Source of the DNA: Tritrichomonas musculus
Lineage: Eukaryota; Parabasalia; Tritrichomonadida; Tritrichomonadidae
Direction: 5' to 3'
DNA length: 64,000 nt
Assembly (NCBI GenBank): GCA_039105265.1
Contig: JAPFFF010000029.1
Span: 372,001-436,000, forward strand
Part shown: one piece after another, positions 20,551-31,068 of the stretch
Layout: every line of letters begins with the position of its first letter
Numbering within the stretch: the first letter of the stretch is position 1
Notes under the pieces: generated by a model
The model's database searches: none
Seen by the model: the letters and a program-made list of their open reading frames with translations, nothing else
What the model was told of the DNA's origin: nothing
Position numbers and translations under genes: made by a program

Positions 20551-22539
20551 TTAAGAGTTCTCGTTGACATATTGAATCAGTTTGTCATTATTCGATTCCT
20601 TAACAAGTTGAATAATAGTATCTGTGTGTTTTGAAAGCTTAAGGAACGGTTTAATAATGTGAATATTTCCCTTAAATATGGCCAATCGGATAGAAAAAAA
20701 AAAATTCATGCAATCAATCCCATCCTTATAATCATTCAGTATGAACTCTAACATATTTGATGCCATATTCATCACACAGAGGAGCAGTGGAGTGAAAAGC
20801 ATCCTTGTTCTCAAGTTAATATTGAATTCCACCTTATCTTTAAAATACTCAAAAATTCTGATATCATTCTGAGTAGCAATGAAGTGATATATTGAATATC
20901 CTTCTTTGGTCTGAAAGTGTGCATTGCCTCCATTTTTGTAAATTAGATCAACGCACTTAAGATGAGAATGAACAATAGCATCGAAAAGTGGTGGCTTAGC
21001 TGTTACTCCAACAAAATTGATATCAAAATCAAGTCCTCTTTCTTTTACTTTTTCAATTATCAACTTACATGTATCGTAGTGACCATTTTGAGCTGCAAAA
21101 CCTAATTCACCTTGATTAACCTCTATTTCAGGTATTGTCAACAAAAGTTCTGTCATTTCGGACAAGCCGAAAAATGATGCTTTTTTAAGGCAATTCATAT
21201 CATATTCGTCTCTCTGATTTACATCGCATTTCATCTCCAAACATGTCAGCATCAACTCAAGATTGTTTGAAGTTGCTGCCTGTAGAATGACGATAGCCTT
21301 TGTTGGTGAAACTTCCATTAGATTGTTGTATTTGCTATCGTATAAGTACTCGAAAATATCATTTCGGAAAAAAGTTGCAGAGCTTTGAAGCGAACCGTTA
21401 AAATTCATATTGAATTGTTCACAAATTCGAATGATCTCAATAGAACCCCCAATCATTGAATATTGAGGTACTTGCGTAGTGTTCTCTTCATTATCATATT
21501 TAGCACCATTTTGTATCAAATATTTGAAGCACTCAACGGCACCAAAAGAAGCACTGCAACTCAACAATGAATAATCGTTAGCGAGGAAATAGAAAGGTGA
21601 TAAAAAGGGCGACTCTATCATCTCATTTACATTGAATTCGGGATTCGATGCAATGTTCCGTAATTCTTCAATATCGTCATTTATAAATATGTCAAAATAA
21701 AGAAAGCAGCAAGACAACTTATCCCGCATCTCTTTAAGCTTTTCAAAGTCATTTGACTTGTAATAATCAAAGTTTTTGAAAAACTGGCACGCTTTGGGAT
21801 TAAATGCGTCATCTGAAACCCATATATTAATATATGACAGGATTTTGGAATATACACTCTGATTCAATGCATATAATTCGGGCAAGAACATCGCAAACAC
21901 AGAGGCAGCAGCTGCTCGAGATATTATGTATTTATTGAAATATTTGTTGATTTGGTCAATAATTGATTCAGCTGAAAGAACATTTTCTTTGTAAAGGTGG
22001 TAGGTTAAATGAATAAATGAATTAAAACAATTTATTTCATCTGAAATAAAAATATAATGGAACAGTTCATTAAGTATTATATTATTATATATTTGAATAT
22101 TGCCATTTTTGGGATTATCTGATTCTGTATGCTCAATTACATTCAAGATTTGCTTAATGAGCTTTGAAAATGATAGAATATAAAGTGGGCGAAATATTGA
22201 CATGAACGCAACGTTTCGAATTAAAATTGTAAAATTATGATCGGTTGAAAGAAAGCCTAGAGATTCAACTAACTTAACGCTTTCGTCAATTTCTATATCA
22301 TTGATTTCGATTAAGATATTTTGAAGTGATATTGTATTATGAATTCTTTGAAAAAGATCAGGATTGATAAATGAAAGCGAGCGCAATTCTTGATCATTTT
22401 GACTTTTTATATCTTTTTCTTTGTGATAATCCAGCTCAATATCACTATTGTTTTTATTTGTGTCTAAATTTTTGGGAGGTATTGATGCTTCTTCTTTATT
22501 TTCTCTAGCATTTTGCTCAGCAGGTATCATAAAATACAA
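20551..22539 (-). CDS. Ankyrin-repeat protein of the trichomonad DUF3447 type
   Basis: The 662-residue protein has an N-terminal helical region (1-280) without clear motif. It contains the DUF3447-like block LLSCSASFGAVECFKYLIQNGAKYDNEE...YSMIGGSIEIIRICEQ (about 320-370), then degenerate ankyrin repeats to the end (for example CLKKASFFGLSEMTELLLTIPEIEVNQ and FAAQNGHYDTCKLIIEK). This family is strongly expanded in Trichomonas and Tritrichomonas. It is thought to mediate protein binding; individual functions are unknown. There is no membrane segment or signal peptide. It is divergently arranged with the tRNA-Lys about 100 bases upstream. Confidence 0.88.
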   Translation of the reverse strand: MYFMIPAEQNARENKEEASIPPKNLDTNKNNSDIELDYHKEKDIKSQNDQELRSLSFINPDLFQRIHNTISLQNILIEINDIEIDESVKLVESLGFLSTDHNFTILIRNVAFMSIFRPLYILSFSKLIKQILNVIEHTESDNPKNGNIQIYNNIILNELFHYIFISDEINCFNSFIHLTYHLYKENVLSAESIIDQINKYFNKYIISRAAAASVFAMFLPELYALNQSVYSKILSYINIWVSDDAFNPKACQFFKNFDYYKSNDFEKLKEMRDKLSCCFLYFDIFINDDIEELRNIASNPEFNVNEMIESPFLSPFYFLANDYSLLSCSASFGAVECFKYLIQNGAKYDNEENTTQVPQYSMIGGSIEIIRICEQFNMNFNGSLQSSATFFRNDIFEYLYDSKYNNLMEVSPTKAIVILQAATSNNLELMLTCLEMKCDVNQRDEYDMNCLKKASFFGLSEMTELLLTIPEIEVNQGELGFAAQNGHYDTCKLIIEKVKERGLDFDINFVGVTAKPPLFDAIVHSHLKCVDLIYKNGGNAHFQTKEGYSIYHFIATQNDIRIFEYFKDKVEFNINLRTRMLFTPLLLCVMNMASNMLEFILNDYKDGIDCMNFFFSIRLAIFKGNIHIIKPFLKLSKHTDTIIQLVKESNNDKLIQYVNENS

Positions 22540-22643
22540 TCTAAAAAGATAGAAGCAAATAAAATTTTTACTTTTTAAAAAAATTTGGAAGAATGAAAAA
22601 CAATAAATTATAAAAAAAAATTAATTTGTTTATTTAAACAGAA

Positions 22644-22717
22644 GCCTTCGTAGCTCAACCGGCTAGAGCATAAGACTCTTAATCTTGGGGTTGCGGGTTC
22701 GAGTCCCGCCGGAGGCT
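22644..22717 (+). tRNA. tRNA-Lys(CTT)
   Basis: This is a full cloverleaf. The acceptor stem is GCCTTCG/CGGAGGC with one G-T wobble, the D stem is GCTC/GAGC, the anticodon stem is TAAGA/TCTTG with loop CTCTTAA (anticodon CTT), and the T arm is GCGGG-TTCGAGT-CCCGC. The base after the acceptor stem is T. A run of eight T (22723-22730 region) just downstream is a normal RNA polymerase III terminator. There is no intron. Confidence 0.95.
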
Positions 22718-22797
22718 TGAATTTTTTTTCAGCATTTTTAAGGTTTATAAAAACAAATCCTAATATAAAAAAATACTATTTATACAAACAACATAAT

Positions 22798-24156
22798 TCA
22801 AACATAGGTGATTCTTTTTGGAACTTTTAATGTTCCAACAAAAGTATTATTATTTGTTCCATTAATGGGATATTTTAAGTTTTTACGTGGTTTTGATATC
22901 TGATACTTTTTCCTTATCGTATCTGTTTTTGGCATTTGGTTCAAAGTAAGAACATTATTTGAATTTTGGTTGACTCTGTTTAGTTTCATAATAGAATTTG
23001 TTGTTTTAGGTCTTCTTTTTATCATGGTTCTTGGCTTGCTACAATTGTGATCATTTTTGTTTATATTGGGACTATTTTCATTATTAATTTCGCTATCATC
23101 AATAGAGTTGGATGATGAAATGGACTTAGTTCTGACTTCTTTTTCTTCAATATTAATTAATTCTCTTTTATACTTGACATCAGCTGTATGTCCAAAAAAT
23201 CCATCAATATAATCTAATGATACAGTTTCCTTGCAGCAATAAGACTTAACTTGTTTTGGAACTTCGATATTTTTCAGCCAAGGATGCATTAGTGCTTGCT
23301 CAATTGTGATTCTTTGTTTTTCATCAACACACATTAATCTATTAATGAGATCTCTACATTGATCACTTAGGTACTTAGGTGTTGCATATTGCCCAGCTTT
23401 AATTTGCTTGATAATAAGAGGATCAGATCTTTCAGTCCAGGGGATTGTTCCAGTTAGCATTACAAACATGATTACACCAATGCTCCAGATATCACATTTA
23501 TATGGATTATAACCTTTGCTAGTTAAAATATCTGGTGAAAGGTATGTAAGTGTGCCACAAATCGTCTTTGATAATAAATTTTTATCAAAAGATTTAGCAA
23601 ATCCAAAATCTGCTATCTTAATATTATTGAACGCATCAAGAAGGATATTTTCTGGCTTTAAATCTCTATGAACAATTCCAATCGAATGAAGATATTGCAC
23701 TGATAATAATAATTGCTTAATGAAAACCTTTGCTTCATTTTCAGGTATTTTTTTCCTTTGATAAATGTAATCAAATAACTCGCCATTTGCACAGTATTCG
23801 AGAAAAACATAATAAAAATCATCATCTTTAAGCAAATCTATAAGTTCAACAATACCTGGATTATGGGCTTGCTGCATTAACCTTATTTCATCTTCAAATC
23901 TTTGCTTTTTTGAGTCATTTTCAATTTGGATATTGTTTTGTAAATCAATCTTTTCTATTTCATTATTATTAACTTCTTCGTCAACTGAATCTCTCCTAAT
24001 TATTTTACATGCATAGTATTTTTGATTCATATTATTATAAGCTAGTCTGACTTCAGAAAAACTGCCTGATCCAATGACTGAGCGAAAAGAATATTGTTTA
24101 ATCGTTTTTGGAACAATGTGTCTTGCTGAATTATTTTGCTGCTGATCTTGTAACAT
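22798..24156 (-). CDS. CAMK-family Ser/Thr protein kinase
   Basis: The 452-residue protein has a kinase domain at about 22-300: IGSGSFSEVRLAY, Lys in YACKIIRR, IVHRDLKPENILLD, DFGFAKSF, TICGTLTYLSPDIL and CDIWSIGVIMFVMLTGTIPW. The segment between the ATP Lys and helix C is longer than usual and Asn/Glu-rich (about 60-85). The order and motifs fit CaMK/CHK2-like kinases, and catalysis is expected. The C-terminal 130 residues are basic and Asn/Ser-rich with KRRPK and KPRKN clusters that could be nuclear-localisation signals. TCACAAT lies a few bases before the ATG as a probable initiator. The gene's 3' end is 80 bases from the tRNA. Confidence 0.92.
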   Translation of the reverse strand: MLQDQQQNNSARHIVPKTIKQYSFRSVIGSGSFSEVRLAYNNMNQKYYACKIIRRDSVDEEVNNNEIEKIDLQNNIQIENDSKKQRFEDEIRLMQQAHNPGIVELIDLLKDDDFYYVFLEYCANGELFDYIYQRKKIPENEAKVFIKQLLLSVQYLHSIGIVHRDLKPENILLDAFNNIKIADFGFAKSFDKNLLSKTICGTLTYLSPDILTSKGYNPYKCDIWSIGVIMFVMLTGTIPWTERSDPLIIKQIKAGQYATPKYLSDQCRDLINRLMCVDEKQRITIEQALMHPWLKNIEVPKQVKSYCCKETVSLDYIDGFFGHTADVKYKRELINIEEKEVRTKSISSSNSIDDSEINNENSPNINKNDHNCSKPRTMIKRRPKTTNSIMKLNRVNQNSNNVLTLNQMPKTDTIRKKYQISKPRKNLKYPINGTNNNTFVGTLKVPKRITYV

Positions 24157-24769
24157 TAAAATGAACTAAAAATTGTGATTTTATTCTAACGTATTTCTCC
24201 TTTGAAATCATAGAAATAACGTGATTTTTTCTATGTGTTTGATCAGTTCTCGATTGAAAATTTGATATTATGAAATTTTGAGTTATTCATTGAATATTTC
24301 AATTTTAATTTATTTTTTCCTCTATATTTATTTATATAATTTAAATATAATTTTTATTTTAATTTTTAATTTTATATTTAAATTTATATAAAAATAATAA
24401 ATAAACATTTCAATTACTAATATAATTAAGTTTTAAAAAATCAAAGAGCTTAGAAAAATTTAATATTTTTCAATTTCATTTAAATTTTTTTTTTTAGAAT
24501 TATTTAGTCGATTTCATTTTCAAATATACTGTATATTATAAATTAAGTTTAGTAAAAGCAATATAATTTCAACAGTTTTTATTGTATAATCAAGTCGTAA
24601 TTGGCAGCATCATTGTTCTTGTTCGACAATAGTTTAAAATAATGCATTGATATCATTTCAGGTGAATTATAACGCTAATCTGAATTTAGCATCAATATCA
24701 TTTAATAATAATAAACTAAAACAGAATTTGTAAAAAAAATTTATTTAGTAAATAAGATTTATGTTAAAG
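24157..24769. other. Spacer with no gene seen
   Basis: AT-rich region upstream of the CAMK kinase and downstream of the membrane-protein gene. I see no credible ORF or element. Confidence 0.45.
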
Positions 24770-25729
24770 TTATGCTTCTTCTTCTTTAACTGGGTTAACA
24801 TCTTGTTGCAACTCAATTTCATTAGCATATGGATTTTGTTTTAATTGATTGAATCTATCATCAGAGGATGTTCCTCCGCAACAAACAATTTTGATGTTAA
24901 TGAAACCAGCAATTTGGAGTACAACAATTACAACAATAGTAATAATAATTACAACGGATCCGATTTTAACGTATGTAAGAGTTTCTTCTGCAGCAGAATA
25001 GCAACTAATCCCATCAACTCTGAGATCTCCTGATGCAAACTGTGGTAAGACTCCGCCAACAGCAAAAGGAATAGCTTTTACTGAGCAATCATGAACTGTT
25101 GACGATGCTCTTTTAACTTTGTATATCATCTTTAAATCAATGGATGATCCAGCAACATTCTTGACTTTGACAAAAGATGGTGTTGAAGATGAATATGAGC
25201 ATGTTTTCTTATCACTTACTTCTGAACATTTTTTAGCTGGTTTAACTGTATTTGGTGATTTGTAAAATTCTATTTTTGGGTTTGACGATCCTAAATCTCC
25301 TTGAATTTCGTATGAATATGAAGATGCGCTTGCTTGAGGAAAGATGCAAAAATCTGATTTAGCTTTTTTGGTTGAAAGTGAATATGAAACAGCAAAATCT
25401 GATGTAACAGCATATGATATGCCAGGACAAAGATTAAGAGGAACAAGCCAAAAATGAAGGGGATATGAAACCTTTTTTGGAACTGAAACGAAAAGTGTAG
25501 TATCAAAGAATTGCATTTGAGAAAGAGATTCGACAGGAATACTTGTTGCTCTGTTGTTAATATTATTAATAGAAGTGAAGTTAATATGACTTGGTGGTAC
25601 ATCATCTAAAACAAAAACTAAGATGCTAGATGATAATTTAATATGGAATGGCTTTTTATGAGTAACAACATATGTATGATAACCACGGCTGAATGAAGAA
25701 ATAAAAGTTGCAAATAAAAACAAAAACAT
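24770..25729 (-). CDS. Type I membrane protein with signal peptide, function unknown
   Basis: The frame is open to 25855, but its first codon there is TTG. I choose the ATG at 25727-25729 because it begins a signal peptide (MFLFLFATFISSFSRG) and has TCACAAA, a trichomonad-type initiator, immediately upstream (25730-25736). That gives 319 residues: signal peptide, an extracellular beta-rich domain of about 240 residues with several Cys (for example CSEVSDKKTCSYSSS), one membrane helix (VVIIITIVVIVVLQIAGFI) and a short tail with CCGG and acidic residues. It is not a BspA or Pmp repeat protein. A surface or lysosomal protein is likely; the ligand is unknown. Confidence 0.78.
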   Translation of the reverse strand: MFLFLFATFISSFSRGYHTYVVTHKKPFHIKLSSSILVFVLDDVPPSHINFTSINNINNRATSIPVESLSQMQFFDTTLFVSVPKKVSYPLHFWLVPLNLCPGISYAVTSDFAVSYSLSTKKAKSDFCIFPQASASSYSYEIQGDLGSSNPKIEFYKSPNTVKPAKKCSEVSDKKTCSYSSSTPSFVKVKNVAGSSIDLKMIYKVKRASSTVHDCSVKAIPFAVGGVLPQFASGDLRVDGISCYSAAEETLTYVKIGSVVIIITIVVIVVLQIAGFINIKIVCCGGTSSDDRFNQLKQNPYANEIELQQDVNPVKEEEA

Positions 25730-26292
25730 TTTTTTTTTGTGAACATCCAAATTCAATGTAAGATCTACCATATAACAATTCAATTTTTTATTCTTTTGAA
25801 ATAGTACTCGAAAATTTCGCTTAGCATTTTCTTTAACTAATTGCTGTGTTTTCAATAATTTTATTCCAATATTGATTTATTGATCAACTAGATAATATTA
25901 TATTCCATATTTCATGCTTCAATTATTTTTCAAACTTCAAATATATAAATATTTTTCATTAAAAAATAATTTAGATTAGGGACTGATCTTTTATTTTCTT
26001 AAATGGAGATTATAAGTTGAAATTTTTGATATATTTTTTTGGAATCTATTTAATACTTATTATCATTCATCCAACATATTGATTTTCTTAAAAATAAATT
26101 TATTTACGCAAACAAAAGTATTTATCAAATTATTTATGCATTCTAAATATTTAACAAATACTTTTTATTTTGCTTAATAAGATAAAATATGATAAAACTA
26201 AAAAAAAATTGAAAGTATGTAAAATCCATTTTTAATAGAGCTCATGCAATTTTTTCTAATACAAATTTTCATTATTTGCATCGAATTCGTTA
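25730..26292. other. Divergent promoter region
   Basis: It separates the membrane protein (minus) and the beta-propeller gene (plus). TCACAAA next to the minus-strand ATG is the only motif I can point to. No gene is seen. Confidence 0.45.
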
Positions 26293-29200
26293 ATGATTAA
26301 ATGGGGATTGCAAGAAGAATTTTCTGAAGAAGTTGGAAATTCTTACTTGTTATGCTCATGTACTGTATCATCAACAGACTTTTTGACTTGTTCTTCTAAT
26401 CAACTTTTTTTGTATAGTCGCAATCAAATTAAATATAGTATCCCTGTTTCATTTTCTGCAATTTATTATGTCCCCGAATACGAATTTTTAATTGGTGCAA
26501 CAACTGGAATTCCTACTCTCCGAATTTTTTCAATTATTAATCCAACAAACATATATTTACGTGAATTTCTTCTTCATCAAACGCTCATCAGTCAAATATA
26601 TTGTTCATTATCTTCCAATATCCTTATTACTGTTGGAGGAAAAGATATCAAAATTTGGAAAATCAATATGACAAAAACATCTACTTATAAATTTGAAATA
26701 AGTCAAATATCATCACTTCCAGGCTCTCCATTGTGTTCAAACGGAATGAATTTAATATATGTTGATGAGAAAAGGCATCGAATATTTGTTCCACATTTCA
26801 ATGGATTTGTATTATATTCATTTGAAGGAGCTGTTTTAGAAAAGCAACTTAAATTTTCTCACATTATGTATAGTGCCATTGCACTTCTTCCATCTCCTCG
26901 CAAATATCCTGGATTAGATCTAAGTTACTATCATTTTATTGACATATTTAAAAGATTTGCAGTTGTTGACAATTCCGCAAATATTCACATTTATTACAAA
27001 TCAGGTCATTTACTACTCTCAATTCCACCTATTTCATCCACATCCATTTTTTTCATATCTTTTGTTAATTCAGAATTTGTCATTACAGTCAACACGAACG
27101 GTGAGATTTGTCTAGTGAACCTAAAAACGGCCAAAGTCAAAATTGTGGAGAAAATTGGTCATAAACCAGAACGAGTTGATTTTTTCACAAATCCAGAGCC
27201 GACGCTTTTTGTTATATCTGGTCGACAATTATATAAATATAAGGTCAATATTTTATGGCGTCTATTCTATCGTCCTGTTGAATCCGCCAAGTCCATCAGC
27301 AGATTCTGTTCGCCACTATATTCAGCCCGTATCGGCCTTCTTACGTCAGATGGCTGCGTCTTTATGATCTCTTCGATGACAAATATGAAAAATAAAAAAA
27401 ATGCAAAAAAAAATAAAAAATTGCCAATTGTTAAAAAAGATAATAAAGACTCTTTATTGAGTGATAATTATAAAAATAGGTTCCTTGTTGGCGCAGCTTC
27501 AACAAGAGACTGTCCACGTCCTGTTTCTTACACTTATAATCGTGATTGTAATGAGACAAACATAATTATCGCAATGGACGACTCATCCGTCCATCTCTTC
27601 GACTACATGAACGATGATTGGTACTTCAAAGAGATCCTTCCAATTAAATGCAAGATCATCCTTGCATTCCTCGGCACAGAGCTCTACAATTGGTGCCTCT
27701 GCACGTGCGGCATTCGAGGCGACGTCGTCTTCTACAAGTACGGATCATGGGAGAAGCTTTCCCGTATCTCTGTTGGCATCAAAGAATGTGATTTCGCTTT
27801 CTGGTCCAAAAAGGACGGTATGATCGTTGTCTTCTGTCAAGATCGTCTTTATTCAATTGGAACAAAGAATTTTAACCGTCTTTATTACACTCAGTTTGCC
27901 AAACCAAAGTGCGCAGCATTTGAAGAAGGCGATTTGATCGTTTCATATAATCATGGAGTCTTGTATCGTTATACTGTTAACAGTTCAGAGGTTATTAATC
28001 CAATTAAATGTAAATTTGGCCATGAAATAACTTTCCTTCATTTGAAATACGGTTGTCATATCATAGTTCTGAATAATAATTCTATTGTTGTCGGTAATGC
28101 TAACGATATAGCTCTATCTTCTATCGATTTGCCTTTTGGTATCTCTTCCGTAAGTTTCTTGTCATCAGACTTGGATGTGCTTGTAGCATTAGATCATGAG
28201 ATCATGTTGATTGAAAAGAAAAAAATCTGTCCTTCACTCCATCCTAAAAATGTTCCACCCGATGATCTGGATAATGCAAAAGAAGAGCCGCTTTTTAATG
28301 GCAAAATTGCAGAGAATTTAAATGAGGATAAAAGAGATATAACGAAGTGGCTAAGGTCAAATTTTGATGATAACGATTTCGATGATGATCGACCTTTTAG
28401 AGAAAGACCTGAAGAGGTCTTAAAAAGAATTAGAAGAAAATTAATCGAAGATGAAGAAAATGAATTTAAATTTATACCTCCTAGTGAAGAAGATTTACTT
28501 TTAACAAGTAAAACTGTTCCTATTCGTCATATAAATATTATTGAAAGTCGAATCAACGCCTTAAAAAAGAAAGAAAAAGAAAGAAAACCTGTTCAGGTTA
28601 TTATTAATGAAGATTTAAGAAAAAAATATCTTGCTGAAAAATTCACAATTAATCCTGATGGAACAAGGACTTATCATTATTCGTATGTTTATGAACATCT
28701 CAGAAATCAAATTGAAGACTTTTTGATTATCGAGGAATCGTTTTCATTCAAAAGAAGCGAAATTGCATCAATTGTCGCAGAAACTGATGAAGAACTTGAT
28801 AGAATTTATGGCAAGAAAAGAAGGCATAAGCATCGATGGCTCAATGAATATGCATATTCAAACTATAATTCAACAATAGAAAATGACTTATATTATATTA
28901 TGAAATCAAAATTAAAAAGAAGATCAAGATCAACAAATAATATCTTATCCTATCTTTTACAAAATCAAAGAGAAGCAAGAACGAATAAATTAGAACATTC
29001 ACTATCCTTAACTGATATTATTCAATTTAATTATGATCGGTTTAATGGACAATGTTGTTCGATAAATGATAATTTAATTATTTATAATAGTCATACAAAT
29101 GATTATTATGAAAGTGAGAATGAAGATTTAATCGAAGATAACATCTTTTTTTCGTTACTATCCAAAAGTAAACGCGAAAACGATGAATTTTACTTTTTTA

Positions 29201-30519
29201 ACAAAAGGAAATTTGATAAATTAGATTTTGCTTCATCTTCCTCTTCAAGACTATCAGCGGCATCAGCTTCATCAGCAGCAAATGAATCAACAAAATCCAT
29301 TTCTTCAATTCCACCTTTATCATTGAACAACATCCAAAATGGAACATATTTTCCAGCATCAAATTTAGATAATAATATTATTAAAAACGAAAAAAATGAT
29401 AGAAACTCAAAAACACGGAAATCATTTACTAGTCCATCAAAAAAGGTTTTTTCTTCACTTATATCACGTAGATCCTCAATGCGCAGCTCTCAAGATCATA
29501 ATCCTTATTCAAGTAAAAATGATTCTACTGTTATGGATTCATCAAATTCATTTGACACCGTTATTGAAGCCTTTGAAAGGGAACAGCGTCTTTCACTCAA
29601 GAAGCCATTATCAGAATTGCTCCAAAATTCATCAGAACAGCCATCGTCTGCTTTAGAGTCATCTAAATCAGCTGAAAGCAAAGAAAAATCAAGTTCCATT
29701 CGTTTATCTCTCAATTCAATTCAGGAGGATCTTTTTAATAATCCAGACTATCAATACGAACAAGAAACAAAAAATAAAAAGAATAAAAATAAAAGCAAAA
29801 ACAAAAACAAAAATAATCAATGGAAATTACTTCAAAATCAACAAAAACAGCAGAAATCAAATGTTGTCAATAAAGGATACTTTAATTCTAATACTAAGAA
29901 TCAGCAACAAAGAAGTAATCGGATTAATAATAATGATAATGAACTTTCATCATCATTCTTGAAACTTTTAAATAATAATGATAATAACAATGCAGACACG
30001 AAAGCTACTTCTCAAAATTTCTCAAATTTTGCTCTAGATTCAGGTTTAGGATTTAAATTAGATTTAAATCAGCAAACAGATTCATCAAGAACCATCCATA
30101 ATAGTGAAAATGATGATCATTCTATTTCAATTAAGGAGCCTTCTTATGCTCCTCAAAATCTCAATTCAAGCAGAAGGCCGAAAAAGAACATTTCTTACGA
30201 TGATCAAACTGAATTCAAAACACATCATTACCAGCTATTTAATATGAAAGAAGAAGAAGAGGAAGAGGAAAAAGTCGAAGTAAATGCACAAAAGAAAACT
30301 GGACGTCAGCTTATGATCAATAAGGAAGCTCTTTCTTTGTTTGATCCAATGAATGTTCCAAGGATATTGATTCATTTCGATTCAACACCACGAAAGCAGA
30401 CAAAACCAGAAATAAAGGTTAAAAAAAGCACCCAAAAAAGACGGATTGTTATAAAAAGACAACAGATATCCAGAGAAAAGTCGCCATATATTCAGAATTC
30501 TTATTATTTAAATCAATAA
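26293..30519 (+). CDS. Large WD40/beta-propeller protein with low-complexity C-terminal half
   Basis: The 1408-residue protein has an N-terminal ~640 residues made of repeated beta-strand units typical of propellers (for example ILITVGGKDIKIWKINM and NIHIYYKSGHLLLSI). They could form one or two propellers, although canonical GH-WD dipeptides are mostly lost. From about 660 on it becomes charged and Ser/Asn-rich with helical pieces (around 780-870: RKKYLAEKFTINPDGTRTYHY...FLIIEESFSFKR) and a basic C-terminus. The overall layout resembles large flagellar or trafficking WD proteins, but I cannot name an orthologue. Two internal stretches, around 27280-27370 and 27540-27840, use far more C/G-ending codons than the rest. 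The protein is likely a scaffold. Confidence 0.8.
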   Translation: MIKWGLQEEFSEEVGNSYLLCSCTVSSTDFLTCSSNQLFLYSRNQIKYSIPVSFSAIYYVPEYEFLIGATTGIPTLRIFSIINPTNIYLREFLLHQTLISQIYCSLSSNILITVGGKDIKIWKINMTKTSTYKFEISQISSLPGSPLCSNGMNLIYVDEKRHRIFVPHFNGFVLYSFEGAVLEKQLKFSHIMYSAIALLPSPRKYPGLDLSYYHFIDIFKRFAVVDNSANIHIYYKSGHLLLSIPPISSTSIFFISFVNSEFVITVNTNGEICLVNLKTAKVKIVEKIGHKPERVDFFTNPEPTLFVISGRQLYKYKVNILWRLFYRPVESAKSISRFCSPLYSARIGLLTSDGCVFMISSMTNMKNKKNAKKNKKLPIVKKDNKDSLLSDNYKNRFLVGAASTRDCPRPVSYTYNRDCNETNIIIAMDDSSVHLFDYMNDDWYFKEILPIKCKIILAFLGTELYNWCLCTCGIRGDVVFYKYGSWEKLSRISVGIKECDFAFWSKKDGMIVVFCQDRLYSIGTKNFNRLYYTQFAKPKCAAFEEGDLIVSYNHGVLYRYTVNSSEVINPIKCKFGHEITFLHLKYGCHIIVLNNNSIVVGNANDIALSSIDLPFGISSVSFLSSDLDVLVALDHEIMLIEKKKICPSLHPKNVPPDDLDNAKEEPLFNGKIAENLNEDKRDITKWLRSNFDDNDFDDDRPFRERPEEVLKRIRRKLIEDEENEFKFIPPSEEDLLLTSKTVPIRHINIIESRINALKKKEKERKPVQVIINEDLRKKYLAEKFTINPDGTRTYHYSYVYEHLRNQIEDFLIIEESFSFKRSEIASIVAETDEELDRIYGKKRRHKHRWLNEYAYSNYNSTIENDLYYIMKSKLKRRSRSTNNILSYLLQNQREARTNKLEHSLSLTDIIQFNYDRFNGQCCSINDNLIIYNSHTNDYYESENEDLIEDNIFFSLLSKSKRENDEFYFFNKRKFDKLDFASSSSSRLSAASASSAANESTKSISSIPPLSLNNIQNGTYFPASNLDNNIIKNEKNDRNSKTRKSFTSPSKKVFSSLISRRSSMRSSQDHNPYSSKNDSTVMDSSNSFDTVIEAFEREQRLSLKKPLSELLQNSSEQPSSALESSKSAESKEKSSSIRLSLNSIQEDLFNNPDYQYEQETKNKKNKNKSKNKNKNNQWKLLQNQQKQQKSNVVNKGYFNSNTKNQQQRSNRINNNDNELSSSFLKLLNNNDNNNADTKATSQNFSNFALDSGLGFKLDLNQQTDSSRTIHNSENDDHSISIKEPSYAPQNLNSSRRPKKNISYDDQTEFKTHHYQLFNMKEEEEEEEKVEVNAQKKTGRQLMINKEALSLFDPMNVPRILIHFDSTPRKQTKPEIKVKKSTQKRRIVIKRQQISREKSPYIQNSYYLNQ

Positions 30520-30647
30520 TATTAATGTTTGAATAAATTTTTCATGAATGTAAGCTAAATTTTCTTTCTTATTCTTTTTTTATATCTTAAAAAATTTTAA
30601 AAAAATAATTCTATGAATAAACGGTCCTTTAAACTTAAAATTACAAA

Positions 30648-31007
30648 ATGAGTGAAGAGCAACGAGTAAAAGTATTACCAGTTCCACGATCAATTCATCC
30701 TATTTTAGGAATTCATGATCACGTTTCTGAAGAACCTGACCCTCCTTTTTTTGGGTTTGCTCCAAGTGAAACACCTGTTCGACTTGTTATTTGTCCAGAA
30801 TGTAACCAACCTGTAAGTGCTGCCCACTTGTTAAAACATCAAAAACTTCATGAGGCTGCCAAACAAGAGCCTTCTAATAGAGATGAATCATTCCATCTTC
30901 AAACAAGATCAAGATTAGTACCACTGACGCCATGCCCCTATGCTGAGCGTCAATCGCTACCATTTCGTGTTTTATTTGAAGAAAATAAGAAAGGTGGTCA
31001 ATCATAA
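30648..31007 (+). CDS. Small zinc-finger protein
   Basis: The 119-residue protein has a single CxxC...HxxxH-type finger, ICPECNQPVSAAHLLKHQKLH (about 47-67), flanked by conserved-looking Pro-rich segments. It resembles the short SCA7/Sgf11-like or BED-like fingers of chromatin complexes. The match rests only on the ligand spacing, so I leave the function open. It starts 128 bases after the beta-propeller gene in the same direction, and the ATG is clear. It is nuclear if it is a chromatin finger. Confidence 0.7.
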   Translation: MSEEQRVKVLPVPRSIHPILGIHDHVSEEPDPPFFGFAPSETPVRLVICPECNQPVSAAHLLKHQKLHEAAKQEPSNRDESFHLQTRSRLVPLTPCPYAERQSLPFRVLFEENKKGGQS

Positions 31008-31068
31008 TTCTCACGAATAACCTTATTATTTTTGTGATAATTTATTTTTATAGAATCAAAACAAAATA
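31008..31068. other. Short spacer before the inverted-repeat element
   Basis: Follows the zinc-finger gene; includes the left TA duplication (31067-31068) of the next element. Confidence 0.4.
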
